This document shows positions 50,557-60,179 of a stretch of DNA of 64,000 bases, piece by piece. The translations under genes were made by a program, and so were the position numbers. The DNA comes from Persicitalea sp963716085 (GTDB taxonomy: Bacteria > Bacteroidota > Bacteroidia > Cytophagales > Spirosomataceae). The notes under the pieces are model-generated. The model was given only the letters and a program-made list of their open reading frames with translations, searched no databases and was not told the DNA's origin. The stretch covers positions 5,580,001-5,644,000 of the forward strand of contig OY970288.1 of assembly GCA_963716085.1 (NCBI GenBank), given 5' to 3'. Position 1 is the stretch's first letter, and each line of letters opens with the position of its first letter.

Positions 50557-52668
50557 CTAGAAAAACTTGGCGCGGCGATCGACGATGTTGGCGTTGTCGC
50601 GGATAGCTTCGTTGAGCAGGAAGCTGGCGCGGCTTTGCACGTTCTGTTCGATTTGCGATCTGTAAGGCGTGTAGTCGGCGATTTGGGGCGCGGGGGTTTT
50701 GCTGAGTTGCTCCATCACAAATACCCCGTTTTCTCCGGCGAAGGGCTTGGTCTTCTGACCTTTTTTCAAACCAAAGCCTTTTCCTAAGGCATAGGGATCG
50801 AAGCCCGCCGAACTCAACAGGCCCGTGGCCAGGTTGATATCTTCGGCGGTTTCTACCAGCGCCCCGGCCCCGTACTTTTTGGCGGCGGTTTCCAGGTCGC
50901 TCACTGTTCCCAACTTGGCGATGATCTGCTCGGCTTTGAGTTCGTTGCGTACTTTGGCAGTGAGTTCGTCGCGGAAGTCGTCCACCTTCACATCGTCAGC
51001 CACAGTCTTACCGGTAAGCACCGCCACTACGTATTGGTCGTCGGTTTCGAATACTTGCGAGATCTTGTTCAGACCCGTCTTGTCATTGAAGGCCCAGCGC
51101 ACGATCTCGCGGGCATTTTGGATAGCGTTGACATTATTGGAATTTTCGGGAATGCGCGTGGCGGTAGCAATCACCAGCGAGTTGTCCTTGGCCACGGCGG
51201 CGTCGAATTCTTCCTTGTTATTGACCGAGGCCGCAAACTGGTCGGCCTTGCGGTAAGCGTCGTCGCGCGTAGCCTGGCTGGGCGCGATGGTCTTGGCTAT
51301 GGTTGCCAGACGGTACAGGGTATTCGACTTAGCATCTGTCACCTTGATGATGTGATAGCCATACTGACTTTCAACCAGCCGGGGAATTAGCCCGGTGCCG
51401 TTCATGGAGAAAACCGCATCCTCGAAGGGCTTCACCATCCCTCCATTGTTCTGGAAATATCCCAAATCACCACCCCTTTGTGCCGAGGCCTGATCCACGC
51501 TGTTGGTAGCGGCAAGTGCCTCGAAGCTAGCTCCGCCGCGAAGCTGACTCAGTATCCCTTCGGCCCGCTGACGGGCGGCAGCCTTCGCCGAGTCCGAAGG
51601 ATTGTCGAAACCAATCAGAATGTGGCTGGCGCGAACCGTCGAGAGTGAGTCTTTACGAGTCCCGCCGTACTTGTAAATAAAATAGGTGTCGCCCTCACGG
51701 TATGGCCCGTACACGCCGCCCGGCACGAACGTCGTGACAGCCTCCTTCAACTGATCGCTCATGTTGGCGTAGGACATGGTCGTCGGCAAAGCGATGTCCG
51801 AGTTCATGCGGGCGTAAGCCGAATCATTGGCGGCGGACGCCAGGCCACGGGCCAGGCTCTTGATCTCGGTGTTAAGCGTTGCGCTATCCTCGGGATTGGG
51901 AACCACGGGGAAAGTCACATACTGGACGGTGCGCGTGTCGATGCCTTTGTACTCGTCTTTGTGATCTTTCAGATAGGCGGACAACTGCGAGTCGGTCACT
52001 TTGATTGTCGTGTCCGGCATGGAATAGAACGGTACGTACAAGTAACGCAGGCTGGCCTTGGTGTTTTGGGCTACGTATTCCTTCTCGGCTTCGGCCTTGG
52101 TTACGTATGACGACATTTGGATGATGCCCTCGTACTTCTGCCGCAGACGGTCCGCGTAAAGATTTTTCTCAAAATCGGCCCATGACTGCTGCTGCGGAAG
52201 CGGCAGCGTCTTCAGGTTTTTAAGGTAATTGACGACCGCACTCTTATCGAAAGCGCCCGTAGTGGGATTGGCAAATGCCTGCTGGATCGCCGGGCTGATG
52301 TTGTTGCCCTGCACCATGTCGGTCTTTTCCTCGTCGGTGACGGTCAGTCCTAGCTTATCGTACTGCTTTTTGTAAGCTATGTCGATAATCATCTGGTTCC
52401 AGGCCTGCTCGCGCAAGGCGGTAAGTTCTTGTTCACCCGCCGCGCGGCCCGTTTGGGCTTCGTAGTTCTGGCGCATGACGTCCATCCTTCCCTGAAAATC
52501 CTGAATATTGATTTCCTGCCCGTCGATTTCGCCCAGGGTTTGGTTGTTGCCCCCGCCAAAAAGGGTGTTGTTTCCGAAGAGGTCGCCCAATACGAAAAGG
52601 GTAATACTGACGCCGATAAAGCCTACGGCCCAACCGGAATTTTCTCTAATCTTGTTAATTACTGACAT
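50557..52668 (-). CDS. ppiD: PpiD-type periplasmic peptidyl-prolyl isomerase / chaperone
   Basis: 703 residues. One N-terminal transmembrane helix (GWAVGFIGVSITLFVLGDLFG) anchors it in the inner membrane with the rest in the periplasm. Residues about 55-250 form a SurA-like N-terminal chaperone domain, and about 345-450 a parvulin rotamase domain (ASHILIGF, ARQRAEGILSQLRGGASFEALA, GGDLGYF, GYHIIKV). A second parvulin-like region follows. It helps fold secreted and outer-membrane proteins near the Sec exit. Monocistronic. Confidence 0.88.
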   Translation of the reverse strand: MSVINKIRENSGWAVGFIGVSITLFVLGDLFGNNTLFGGGNNQTLGEIDGQEINIQDFQGRMDVMRQNYEAQTGRAAGEQELTALREQAWNQMIIDIAYKKQYDKLGLTVTDEEKTDMVQGNNISPAIQQAFANPTTGAFDKSAVVNYLKNLKTLPLPQQQSWADFEKNLYADRLRQKYEGIIQMSSYVTKAEAEKEYVAQNTKASLRYLYVPFYSMPDTTIKVTDSQLSAYLKDHKDEYKGIDTRTVQYVTFPVVPNPEDSATLNTEIKSLARGLASAANDSAYARMNSDIALPTTMSYANMSDQLKEAVTTFVPGGVYGPYREGDTYFIYKYGGTRKDSLSTVRASHILIGFDNPSDSAKAAARQRAEGILSQLRGGASFEALAATNSVDQASAQRGGDLGYFQNNGGMVKPFEDAVFSMNGTGLIPRLVESQYGYHIIKVTDAKSNTLYRLATIAKTIAPSQATRDDAYRKADQFAASVNNKEEFDAAVAKDNSLVIATATRIPENSNNVNAIQNAREIVRWAFNDKTGLNKISQVFETDDQYVVAVLTGKTVADDVKVDDFRDELTAKVRNELKAEQIIAKLGTVSDLETAAKKYGAGALVETAEDINLATGLLSSAGFDPYALGKGFGLKKGQKTKPFAGENGVFVMEQLSKTPAPQIADYTPYRSQIEQNVQSRASFLLNEAIRDNANIVDRRAKFF

Positions 52669-52737
52669 GGTACATTTTCAAATTTGACCCGCAAAATAAA
52701 ATCTTTTCTGGGTGGTATGCAAGGATTGCTGTGTTTT

Positions 52738-52887
52738 GAAGGCACAAAGTTCCAAAGCTCCAAAGGCACAAAGTGTTGGTGGAACCCGCGCTCGGGCTGA
52801 CGCACCACCCGAAGTATGGAGAACTTTGCGCGTGACGAGTGACTTTCACTCTGTGCTTTTGTGCCTCTGTGCCTACTTTCAAACTAT
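52738..52887. repeat. Inverted pair of 8-bp-period arrays, GGCACAAA word family
   Basis: Left arm 52738-52774: AAGGCACA, AAGTTCCA, AAGCTCCA, AAGGCACA. Right arm 52848-52886: CTCTGTGC, TTTTGTGC, CTCTGTGC, CTACTTTC in the opposite sense. A short CGTGACGAGT segment precedes the right arm and is repeated before the array at 62681, so the element is dispersed. Confidence 0.7.
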
Positions 52888-54087
52888 CTTAAAGCTTCTC
52901 CAAGCAAGGATCGTGCTAATCAATGCCAGGACGGCAGCCAATAGCATGGGAGCACCGGGGAAATAAAGCGAGGTATCGTGACGGGTGAAGTAGGCGAAGA
53001 GGCCCGTCATAAGCGGCGGACCGATGATAGCGGTGACGCTTTGCAGACTGGTGAGACCGCCTTGCAGCTCCCCTTGTTCGTTGGCGGGGACTTGGGTGGA
53101 AACCAACCCCTGAATGGCGGGCCCCGCGATGCCACCCAGGATATAGGGTACCATGAAGGCGTACATCATCCACCCCTGGGAAGCGAAAGCGAAGAGTGTC
53201 AGGCCAATGGAACTGAACAGGAGGCCGATATAGACGCTGCGTTCGCGGCCTAGTTTGGGGATGATCACGCGAATGAGTCCACCCTGCACGATAGCGCTCA
53301 GCAGTCCTACGGCACCCAACGAATAGCCGATTTGGGCTTCGTCCCACGCAAATTTCTCCATTGTGTAATAAGACCAAACGCTCTGCACCGAGTGAGACGC
53401 GATATAGAGCAATACCAACGAAACGATCAAGCCGGCAATAACGGGGAACTTCTGCAACTGCCGCAGCGACCCCACCGGATTGGCGCGCTTCCAGCTAAAC
53501 TGGCGGCGGTTTTCGAGTTTCAGTGATTCAGGCAGGACGAAGTATCCATACAGCCAATTAAGCATCGATAACCCCGCCGCCGCCAGAAACGGCACCCGCG
53601 AGCCATACTGCCCCAACAAGCCACCGATAACCGGACCGATGATGAAGCCCAGCCCGAAAGCCGCGCCGATGAGTCCGAAGTTCTGAGCGCGGTTCTCGGG
53701 GGTGCTCACATCGGCGATGTAGGCCGCGCCCGTGGTGAAGCTTCCTCCCAAAAAGCCCGCAATGATACGCCCGACAAACAGCCAGCCGATGGTAGGTGCG
53801 TAGGCCAAAAACAGGTAATCCAGACCAAAACCGAAGAGCGAGGCCAGCAAAATAGGACGCCGCCCGTACTGGTCGCTCAGTCCGCCAATAATTGGCGCAC
53901 TCAGAAATTGGACAAAGGCGTAGGTGAATAGCAGCCAGCCGCCATAGCGCGCGGCCTGACTCAGTGTGCCGCCGATGAGTTCGGTAATGAGTGCGGGAAG
54001 AACCGGGATGATGATCCCGATGCCCGTAATATCTATTAAAAGGGTAACGAAAATAAAGCCGAGGGCGGCGGGGCGTTTGGAAGCCAT
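52879..54087 (-). CDS. MFS transporter of the TCR/Tet (tetracycline-pump-like) family
   Basis: 402 residues with 12 hydrophobic helices. The loop between helices 2 and 3 reads GGLSDQYGRRPILLAS, the MFS motif A as in TetA. Helix 5 has GAAFGLGFIIGPVIGGLLG (motif C of antiporters), and an SFTTGAAYIADVS segment is TetA-like. A proton-driven exporter of a small molecule; homologues are mostly annotated as tetracycline-type pumps, but the true substrate is unknown. Confidence 0.88.
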   Translation of the reverse strand: MASKRPAALGFIFVTLLIDITGIGIIIPVLPALITELIGGTLSQAARYGGWLLFTYAFVQFLSAPIIGGLSDQYGRRPILLASLFGFGLDYLFLAYAPTIGWLFVGRIIAGFLGGSFTTGAAYIADVSTPENRAQNFGLIGAAFGLGFIIGPVIGGLLGQYGSRVPFLAAAGLSMLNWLYGYFVLPESLKLENRRQFSWKRANPVGSLRQLQKFPVIAGLIVSLVLLYIASHSVQSVWSYYTMEKFAWDEAQIGYSLGAVGLLSAIVQGGLIRVIIPKLGRERSVYIGLLFSSIGLTLFAFASQGWMMYAFMVPYILGGIAGPAIQGLVSTQVPANEQGELQGGLTSLQSVTAIIGPPLMTGLFAYFTRHDTSLYFPGAPMLLAAVLALISTILAWRSFKIV

Positions 54088-54264
54088 GTTTTGGAAAAAT
54101 TTCCCAAAAGTACGGTTTATTATTTTTCCGCTGGCGGGGAGGGGCTGGCTATCGAGGGTATTTTCTGTTGCGCTGCGAAAATCACAGTTTGTTTTACACC
54201 TATGCCTATGCCCTCTCCAAATTATCCCCTGTTTAATATGAATAATACGGCGAGACTTGCCGTA

Positions 54265-56967
54265 CTACTCACTCACTTTCAAAATCTTGAAAGACTTCAT
54301 CGTTCGATCGCCATACTCAACTTTGAGTAAATAAATACCCGTCGCCAGGCTTTCGCCGAAGCGAATTTGCTCACCCTTACGCAGTCCGCCAAGAGACAGG
54401 TTTTCGCGCCCTGCTAAGTCGTGTACCTTCATTTGGCGGATGTCAATATCAGCGATGAAGGTGAAGTCCGTGCTGCTCGGGTTGGGGTACACCACGCCAG
54501 CGGCTTCGTTGATTTCTCCTTCGAGCGCGCTTAGCCGCGCCGCCCCACACACCGACACCGTCTTGCAAAACTGTTGATGCCAGGGCGCAGCGGAGTAGTT
54601 GACGCCCACGCAGACCTGCCCGCCGCTGTACCACGGGCCAAAGTTGATGCTCACTTTGGAGGGCTGTCCCGATACTGGGGTCATGCTCTGCGTCGATCCG
54701 GTACACCACCACGAAAAGTTAGTGGCATTGGGTAGTTTGCCGGCGTTTGGCTCAAAAATCTTGGTTTGGTTCGGCGTCACGCAGTCGGGGCCAATAATGT
54801 CAGCCGCAGGATTCGGGGGCGGAGTACCGGAATTTACTGTGACCGATACCGCGCCCGAGGTCGTGCTGGCTCCCTGGTTGTCGGTGGCCTTGGCCGTCAG
54901 GCTGTACGTGCCAGCGGCGACGTTCGTCCAGGAGAAATTGTAGGGCGCGGTCGTCTTCTCGCCCAGCTTGGTACCGCCTTGGTAAAACTCCACCTTGGCT
55001 ACGCTGCCATCACTGTCGGCGGCATTGGCGGCTAGTGAGATCATGGCGGGCGCCGTAAACGTAGCATTGTTAGCCGGAGCGGTCAGGCTTACCGTCGGGG
55101 CCTGGTTGACGGGTGGCGGTGGTGGAGGCGGGGTTCCCGTGCAGACGGTCACGCTTTTACAAAATTGCTTGTACCAGGGTGCGGCGGAGTAGTTGACGCC
55201 CACGCAGACTTGTCCGCCTGTGAAGTTGGCACCAAAGTCAATGTTCACCTTCTGGGGTTGGCCCGAGACGGCCGTGATGCTCTGCGTGGAACCCGTACAC
55301 CACCACGAAAAATTAGTAGCGTTGGGCAGGTTCGTCGCATTGACTTCGTACAGTTTGGTTTGGTTGGCCAACACGCAGTCGGGGCCGAGCAAATCGGCGG
55401 AAGGGTTGCCCGGATTATTGACGGAGACCGTCACCGCCGCCGAAGTCGTGACGGCATTTTGGTTGTCGTAAGCTTTGGCGGTCAATGTGTAGGAACCTGC
55501 CGCCACATTAGTCCAGGCGTATTCGTAGGGTGCGGTGGCGTCCTCGCCCAGCTTAGTGTTCCCCTGATAAAACTCGACCTTGGATACGCTGCCGTCGCTA
55601 TCGGCGGCATTGGCCGTGAGCGTGAGGCTGGCCGGAGCGGTGAAGGTGGCGTTGTTGGCTGGGGCCGTCAAGTTCACCGTCGGAGGCTGGTTGGGCGCGG
55701 GCGCGGCGGTCACCTGTACCGCCGAGGAGGTAATCGGGCCGCCCGTGTTCAGGATTGCTTTGGCGGTGAAGGAGTAGGTACCCGCCTGGATGTTGCTGAC
55801 CATAAAGGTGTAAGGCGCGGTGGCGTCCTCGCCCAACTTGGTGGAGCCTTCGTAAAACTCCACTTTCGTGACCGTGGCGTTACCCGCGTTGGCGGTGATC
55901 GTCAGGCTGGAGCCGATGGTTGCCGTCGAGTTGTTGGCCGGAGAAGTGATCGACACAAAGGGCGTGGCGGGACCGAAATCGTCCGCCGGGTTCAGGATGC
56001 GATCCTTCACCCAAGTACCCGAAGTACTGGTGTTGTTCCAGGCGGCGTTGGCGCAGGCGCCTGGATTGAGAGCCGAGGAAGTTTCGTTTTTATCGGCAAA
56101 ATTCCAGTTGACCCAACTCAGCTTGAGGCCCGAGGTGTTATTGCCCGCCATGAGATCGACCCAGTTCTGGGCGTTGGTGAAGTTGTCGCCGCCGTTTCCG
56201 GTGAAGTTGCTCGTTCCCCATTCCGACATGAATAGCGGCACCGTTTTGATCACATCGTCGATATAACTCTGCGTGAAGTGCGATCCGGCGTAGAAATGAA
56301 AGGTGTACATCACGTTATGGGCATTGGCTCCCGTGAGCATGTTGCCGCGTACGTCGCCCGGTGTGCCGCTGTAATTGGGCGTTCCGACCAAAATGAGGGC
56401 ATCGGGTGCGTGCTGCCGGATGACGGGTATCACCTGCTCGGCGTAGCTTTTGATCTGCGCCCAATTGACCCCATTGGGTTCGTTGCAGATTTCGTAAATC
56501 ACATTTTTCTTGCCCGCATTGCGCTGGGCCATGATCTGGAAAAACTCGATGGCATCGGCGGTGTGGATGTTCGGGTCGCCGGGATTAAGGATGTGCCAGT
56601 CGATGATGCAGTACATGCCGGCCTGCTCCGACCAGTCCACGATTTGGTTGACCTTGTTACGTAGCCCGACTTTGTCGTTGAGGTAGCCGCCTTCGTCTAC
56701 GTACATAGCAGCGCGGAAAACGTCGGCCCCCCAGTCGTTGGCCAGGGCATTCACCGACGACTGCGTGAAGCATTGCGGAAACCAGTGCAGCCCGTGCGAG
56801 CTGATGCCGCGCAGTTGGATAGCCTTTCCGGCTTCGTTACTGAGCTGGCGATTGACGACTTGGAGTTTCCCATTGGCCGCCAAAGGAGTGGGCGACTGGG
56901 CGAAGGACAGCGAAACAAAAAGCAGCAGACCAACTGCCGCCGAAAGGCGTAGAGCGAAGTTTTTCAT
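54265..56967 (-). CDS. Secreted GH5 endoglucanase-like enzyme with Ig-like modules and T9SS tail
   Basis: 900 residues. Signal peptide (LLLFVSLSFAQ). GH5 catalytic domain, residues about 30-330: RGISSHGLHW, YCIIDWHI, acid/base Glu in YEICNEPNGVNW, HFYAGSHF, nucleophile Glu in FMSEWGTSNF. Then three Ig-like PANNxTxxxxxxLTITANA modules with KVEFYxGxTKLGE (Big_7 type), and two copies of an 80-residue cysteine-containing module (GPDC, SWWCTGSTQS, GQVCVGVNYSAAPW, QFCK) separated by proline-rich linkers. The last 80 residues (VVYPNPSSTDFTF, VHDLAGRE, GIYLLKVEYG) are a type A T9SS sorting domain. It cleaves beta-1,4-glucans or mannans outside the cell. Monocistronic. Confidence 0.92.
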   Translation of the reverse strand: MKNFALRLSAAVGLLLFVSLSFAQSPTPLAANGKLQVVNRQLSNEAGKAIQLRGISSHGLHWFPQCFTQSSVNALANDWGADVFRAAMYVDEGGYLNDKVGLRNKVNQIVDWSEQAGMYCIIDWHILNPGDPNIHTADAIEFFQIMAQRNAGKKNVIYEICNEPNGVNWAQIKSYAEQVIPVIRQHAPDALILVGTPNYSGTPGDVRGNMLTGANAHNVMYTFHFYAGSHFTQSYIDDVIKTVPLFMSEWGTSNFTGNGGDNFTNAQNWVDLMAGNNTSGLKLSWVNWNFADKNETSSALNPGACANAAWNNTSTSGTWVKDRILNPADDFGPATPFVSITSPANNSTATIGSSLTITANAGNATVTKVEFYEGSTKLGEDATAPYTFMVSNIQAGTYSFTAKAILNTGGPITSSAVQVTAAPAPNQPPTVNLTAPANNATFTAPASLTLTANAADSDGSVSKVEFYQGNTKLGEDATAPYEYAWTNVAAGSYTLTAKAYDNQNAVTTSAAVTVSVNNPGNPSADLLGPDCVLANQTKLYEVNATNLPNATNFSWWCTGSTQSITAVSGQPQKVNIDFGANFTGGQVCVGVNYSAAPWYKQFCKSVTVCTGTPPPPPPPVNQAPTVSLTAPANNATFTAPAMISLAANAADSDGSVAKVEFYQGGTKLGEKTTAPYNFSWTNVAAGTYSLTAKATDNQGASTTSGAVSVTVNSGTPPPNPAADIIGPDCVTPNQTKIFEPNAGKLPNATNFSWWCTGSTQSMTPVSGQPSKVSINFGPWYSGGQVCVGVNYSAAPWHQQFCKTVSVCGAARLSALEGEINEAAGVVYPNPSSTDFTFIADIDIRQMKVHDLAGRENLSLGGLRKGEQIRFGESLATGIYLLKVEYGDRTMKSFKILKVSE

Positions 56968-57121
56968 AAAACCCGTAGTTTAAAAGATGACACTATGAAC
57001 CCAAAACATTGAAATACAACCGGATTTTAGTGTGTGCTTGCAAACGCGGGGCGTTTCGATGGGGTGAATGTAACGATTTATTTTCGTTTGTTACAAATAA
57101 AGTTTCAATGAGTGTTTTGCG

Positions 57122-58402
57122 TCAGAATTGATTTTCCAAATCTCTCCACAACTGCCCGATCATCTGCCCCGCACTCACCGACAGGTCGGCGGGCAGCAGG
57201 TACAGCGGCAGGTGAGGTTCGTATGAAAACGGGACGGGGGCCGCATTGAAGTCCTTAGTTTTGGGATAAACCAAAGCCAGTCTGACCTCCCCTGAGCCCT
57301 GGGCGTACCGCTGACCATAAGCGTAAAGCTGATAGAGGTCGCTTTGGGCAAGATGGGTCACTTGTGAACTTCCGCCTTGCACGAGTTTCCATTTCGTGTC
57401 CAGAATCCAAACATCCTCGCCCCGGCGCACCACCAGATCGGGCCGCAGGCGGTGGGTAGCTTCTCCCCGAGCGTCGCGCAGCAGGTGATGCGGCGATTCC
57501 TGGATACTCACTGCGTAGTCAGCGGGCAGGTGTTTTTTCAAACTGCGGGCGAGGTAGTTTTCAAACAAAAACTGGGTGGGGAAAAGTAATCCGGGCAGCG
57601 TACTACGGCCCGCACCGCCCGCCGGGGCCGCACCACCCAGTAGCCATTCGGCCCAGGGCCACAGCCAGGCGTAATCGCGAAAAGCGCGGTTCTGAAGACG
57701 AGCCAGCCGAAGGTCTTCCCGCCAGTCGTTCGAAGCGGGAATTTCCTCCATCAAAAACAAATACTGCCGTACCGGGCGAGCGTGGCCGCTGCCGCCGCTG
57801 AGCCTTTTCAGACAAGCTTTCAGCAAACGATTGGGCGCGTGGTTGCGCGTACGCTCGTCGTAGGTGACAGGTAGCCGTTCAGGATGTATCGCGAGGGCGA
57901 AAGGATTGCTCTCAAGCCGCAGTTTTCCTTTCACGAAAGGCCGCTCGGCTTCCACGGCTCGGTAGTCAGTCTGTAGTCCACGACGCAGGATTTTTCCGGC
58001 GCTTTGCAGGAACAGTGCCGCTAGTACATCGGGCAATGGAAAACGAGCAAGTTGAGTTGAACGCGCTTCGGGAAGCGGCAGCAACTGCAACTCGGGCACG
58101 GCCAGTAGCATCCGTAGCAGCGTGAGCCGGGCGGCGGTAACGGATTCTGGTGAAAAGTCGGGAACAGTTTTAGGTAGAATCTCGATGCCCACTGTACTTG
58201 AAGCCTGCAAGAGGCCCACATACTGCCCTATGCGCAGATATTCCTTCCCCCGCCGGACGAAGTAATGCAGCACTGGTTCGGCATCATCGCGCAGAGCATA
58301 GGTTTTCAGGGCCAGGAAAGCGTCCTTCGGCAGCACGATGTCGGTCGAACCGGCGTCCGGCCCGTGGGTGAGCGTAGCGTTCTCGGTGGCTAGGTAGAGC
58401 AA
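57122..58402 (-). CDS. McrC-family nuclease subunit without McrB
   Basis: 426 residues. N-terminal DUF524-like/McrC fold (YVGLLQASSTVGIEILPK, LRMLLAVPELQLLP), the typical YDERTRNHAPNRLLKACLKRL block, and the PD-(D/E)XK nuclease at LRPDLVVRRGEDVWILDTKWK with Asp335 and Lys337, then QSDLYQLYAYGQRY. McrC normally cuts DNA only with the AAA+ GTPase McrB, which recognises methylated cytosine. No mcrB is present on either side: coaX is 8 bases upstream and the GH5 gene is downstream. An orphan, or partnered in trans. Confidence 0.82.
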   Translation of the reverse strand: MLYLATENATLTHGPDAGSTDIVLPKDAFLALKTYALRDDAEPVLHYFVRRGKEYLRIGQYVGLLQASSTVGIEILPKTVPDFSPESVTAARLTLLRMLLAVPELQLLPLPEARSTQLARFPLPDVLAALFLQSAGKILRRGLQTDYRAVEAERPFVKGKLRLESNPFALAIHPERLPVTYDERTRNHAPNRLLKACLKRLSGGSGHARPVRQYLFLMEEIPASNDWREDLRLARLQNRAFRDYAWLWPWAEWLLGGAAPAGGAGRSTLPGLLFPTQFLFENYLARSLKKHLPADYAVSIQESPHHLLRDARGEATHRLRPDLVVRRGEDVWILDTKWKLVQGGSSQVTHLAQSDLYQLYAYGQRYAQGSGEVRLALVYPKTKDFNAAPVPFSYEPHLPLYLLPADLSVSAGQMIGQLWRDLENQF

Positions 58403-58410
58403 GGTAAGTC

Positions 58411-59190
58411 TTAACCGATATTTTTCTGAACAACCCGCTCTCCAATCAGCCGCAGCCCATCCAACGTCAATCCGCGGTCTATTTCCACGAATTCCCCTTC
58501 CAGCGTGTCGATGATCGACGACAGCCCGCCCGTGGCTATGGCGACACAGTCGCCACCAAGCTCGGCGCGGATGCGACGAATCATGGATTTGACCAGACCT
58601 TCGTAGCCCAGCAGAATTCCTGCCTGAATGGCGTGGACAGTGTTCTTGCCGATAGCGGAATCAGGTAGTTCCAAAGGTACTTCGGGCAGTTGGGCGGTAT
58701 TGGCGAAAAGTGCCTTTACGGCGGTTTTCAGGCCCGGCAGAATGGCCACGCCCATGATTTGGCCCGTCGCCAAGATGGTGGTGAAGGTCAAGGCGGTGCC
58801 GAAGTCCACGATTACGCAGTTCTGTGGATAACGGGTGTGAGCGGCTACGGCGTTGGCGATGAGGTCGGCCCCAATTTCGTGCGGATGGTCGATGGCAATT
58901 TCCAGGCCAGGAAAAATGCCCGGCCCGACGATGATGGGCTCTCGGCCGAAAAGCGAGGCCAGCATAGAGCGCAGAACATCCGTCAAATCAGGGACAACGC
59001 TACCAAGCACTACCCTCTCCACTTGGTTCAAAGCGACCTCTGCTTCCAGAAAGTGCAATCGTAACCAACTCTCGTAGTGGGCCGCCGACTCTTGGGGGAG
59101 CGAGCGGGTGCGCCAGACGTGGCGTTTATTTTCTTTGTTAAACAGGCCAAAAACGGTATCGGTATTTCCGGCATCGACGGCGAGGAGCAT
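58411..59190 (-). CDS. coaX: Type III pantothenate kinase
   Basis: 259 residues. ASKHA fold with the N-terminal phosphate loop DAGNTDTVFGLF, GPGIFPGLEI, DHPHEIGADLIANAVAA (pantothenate and catalytic Asp region) and DFGTALTFT, GVAILPGLKTA. It phosphorylates pantothenate, the first step of coenzyme A synthesis, and is not feedback-inhibited like type I enzymes. Its stop lies 8 bases before the McrC start, so the two are co-transcribed. Confidence 0.95.
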   Translation of the reverse strand: MLLAVDAGNTDTVFGLFNKENKRHVWRTRSLPQESAAHYESWLRLHFLEAEVALNQVERVVLGSVVPDLTDVLRSMLASLFGREPIIVGPGIFPGLEIAIDHPHEIGADLIANAVAAHTRYPQNCVIVDFGTALTFTTILATGQIMGVAILPGLKTAVKALFANTAQLPEVPLELPDSAIGKNTVHAIQAGILLGYEGLVKSMIRRIRAELGGDCVAIATGGLSSIIDTLEGEFVEIDRGLTLDGLRLIGERVVQKNIG

Positions 59191-59286
59191 GGCCTGATAT
59201 TAGTTGAGAGTTGAGAGTGCTAAAATCATCAATTATTCCTGGTTTCAACTACGATAGGTAAAAAACCACAGAGCACACAACAAAAA

Positions 59287-59310
59287 AAGACCCCGACGAG
59301 CGGGGTCTTT
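59287..59310 (-). terminator. Terminator after tRNA-His
   Basis: 10-bp stem AAAGACCCCG / CGGGGTCTTT, 5-base loop, T-run on the minus strand. Lies directly behind the tRNA gene. Confidence 0.82.
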
Positions 59311-59318
59311 AAAAACTG

Positions 59319-59393
59319 GGAGAAAGACGGGGTTCGAACCCGCGACCTCCTGAACCACAATCAGGCACTCTAACCAACTGAGCTACAATCTCC
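59319..59393 (-). tRNA. tRNA-His(GUG) with an imperfect acceptor stem
   Basis: 75 nt counting the extra G at -1. D arm GCTC...GAGT, anticodon arm CCTGA-TTGTGGT-TCAGG with anticodon GUG, T arm GCGGG-TTCGAAC-CCCGT, no encoded CCA. The 5' acceptor strand reads GGAGATTG and the 3' strand CTTTCTCC, so positions 5-68 and 6-67 are U-U mismatches while the other pairs hold. Confidence 0.88.
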
Positions 59394-59499
59394 GTTTTTG
59401 GAAGGGCAAAATTAGGAAAAAGGTCGACAGCTTGCAAAATTCTCAGAAAGATTTTTTACCAGCTACCGACCTTTTCAATTTCTCCGTGGAACTACTTGT

Positions 59500-60109
59500 C
59501 TATTTAGCAGCGCCAAAGTTGGCATCGGCCGCCTTCCAGTCCACCACGTTCCAGTAGGCTTCAATGTAATCGGGACGCTTGTTCTGGTACTTTGAGGTAA
59601 TAGGCATGCTCCCACACATCCAGTCCGATAATCGGCGTGCCTTTTGTTTCGGCCACATCCATCAGGGGGTTATCCTGGTTGGGTGTCGAAGTTACGGCCA
59701 GGTCGCCGCCTTCGGTCTTGATGAGCCACGCCCAGCCGGAGCCGAAACGGCTACCCGCTGCCTTGGCAAACTCCTCTTTGAAGGCACTGAACGACCCGAA
59801 CTTGCTATCGATGGCCTTGGCCAGTTCGCCCGTAGGTTCGCCGCCGCCATCGGCAGAGAGCGTTTTCCAGAACAAAGAGTGGTTGTAATGCCCACCGCCG
59901 TTGTTACGGATAGCTGTAGATGAAGAACCCACGTTCGCCAGCAGCTCTTCAATGCTTTTGCCTTCGTTATCGGTACCTGCCACGGCATCATTGAGTTTGG
60001 TCACGTAGCCATTGTGGTGCTTGTCGTGGTGGATTTCCATCGTCCGCGCGTCAATATTGGGTTCGAGGGCGTCGTTGGCGTAAGGAAGGGGATCTAAGGT
60101 AAAAGCCAT
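59500..60109 (-). CDS. sodA: Fe/Mn superoxide dismutase, with one-base frameshift near the 3' end
   Basis: Start at 60109 (MAFTLDPLPYANDALEPNID). Metal ligands and signature: HHDKHHNGYV, HYNHSLFW, GSGWAW, and DVWEHAYYLK near the C-terminus. An extra base at 59590 shifts the frame after YLK, giving a short wrong tail and stop at 59561. Without it the protein would go on YQNKRPDYIEAYWNVVDW and end at 59500 with about 202 residues, the normal length. It dismutates superoxide in the cytoplasm. As with sdhA, a sequencing error and a recent mutation are both possible. Confidence 0.9.
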
Positions 60110-60179
60110 AGTTGGTTTTGGTTTTAGGATTCAATAAAATTTTGGGTGTAAACTGTTTTTCTAACAGAGGAATCGAATT

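Noticed and set aside
55165..56235. Long plus-strand frame opposite the GH5 gene
   Set aside because: The minus-strand frame encodes a clear GH5/Ig-like protein; the plus frame has low-complexity composition and no domain.
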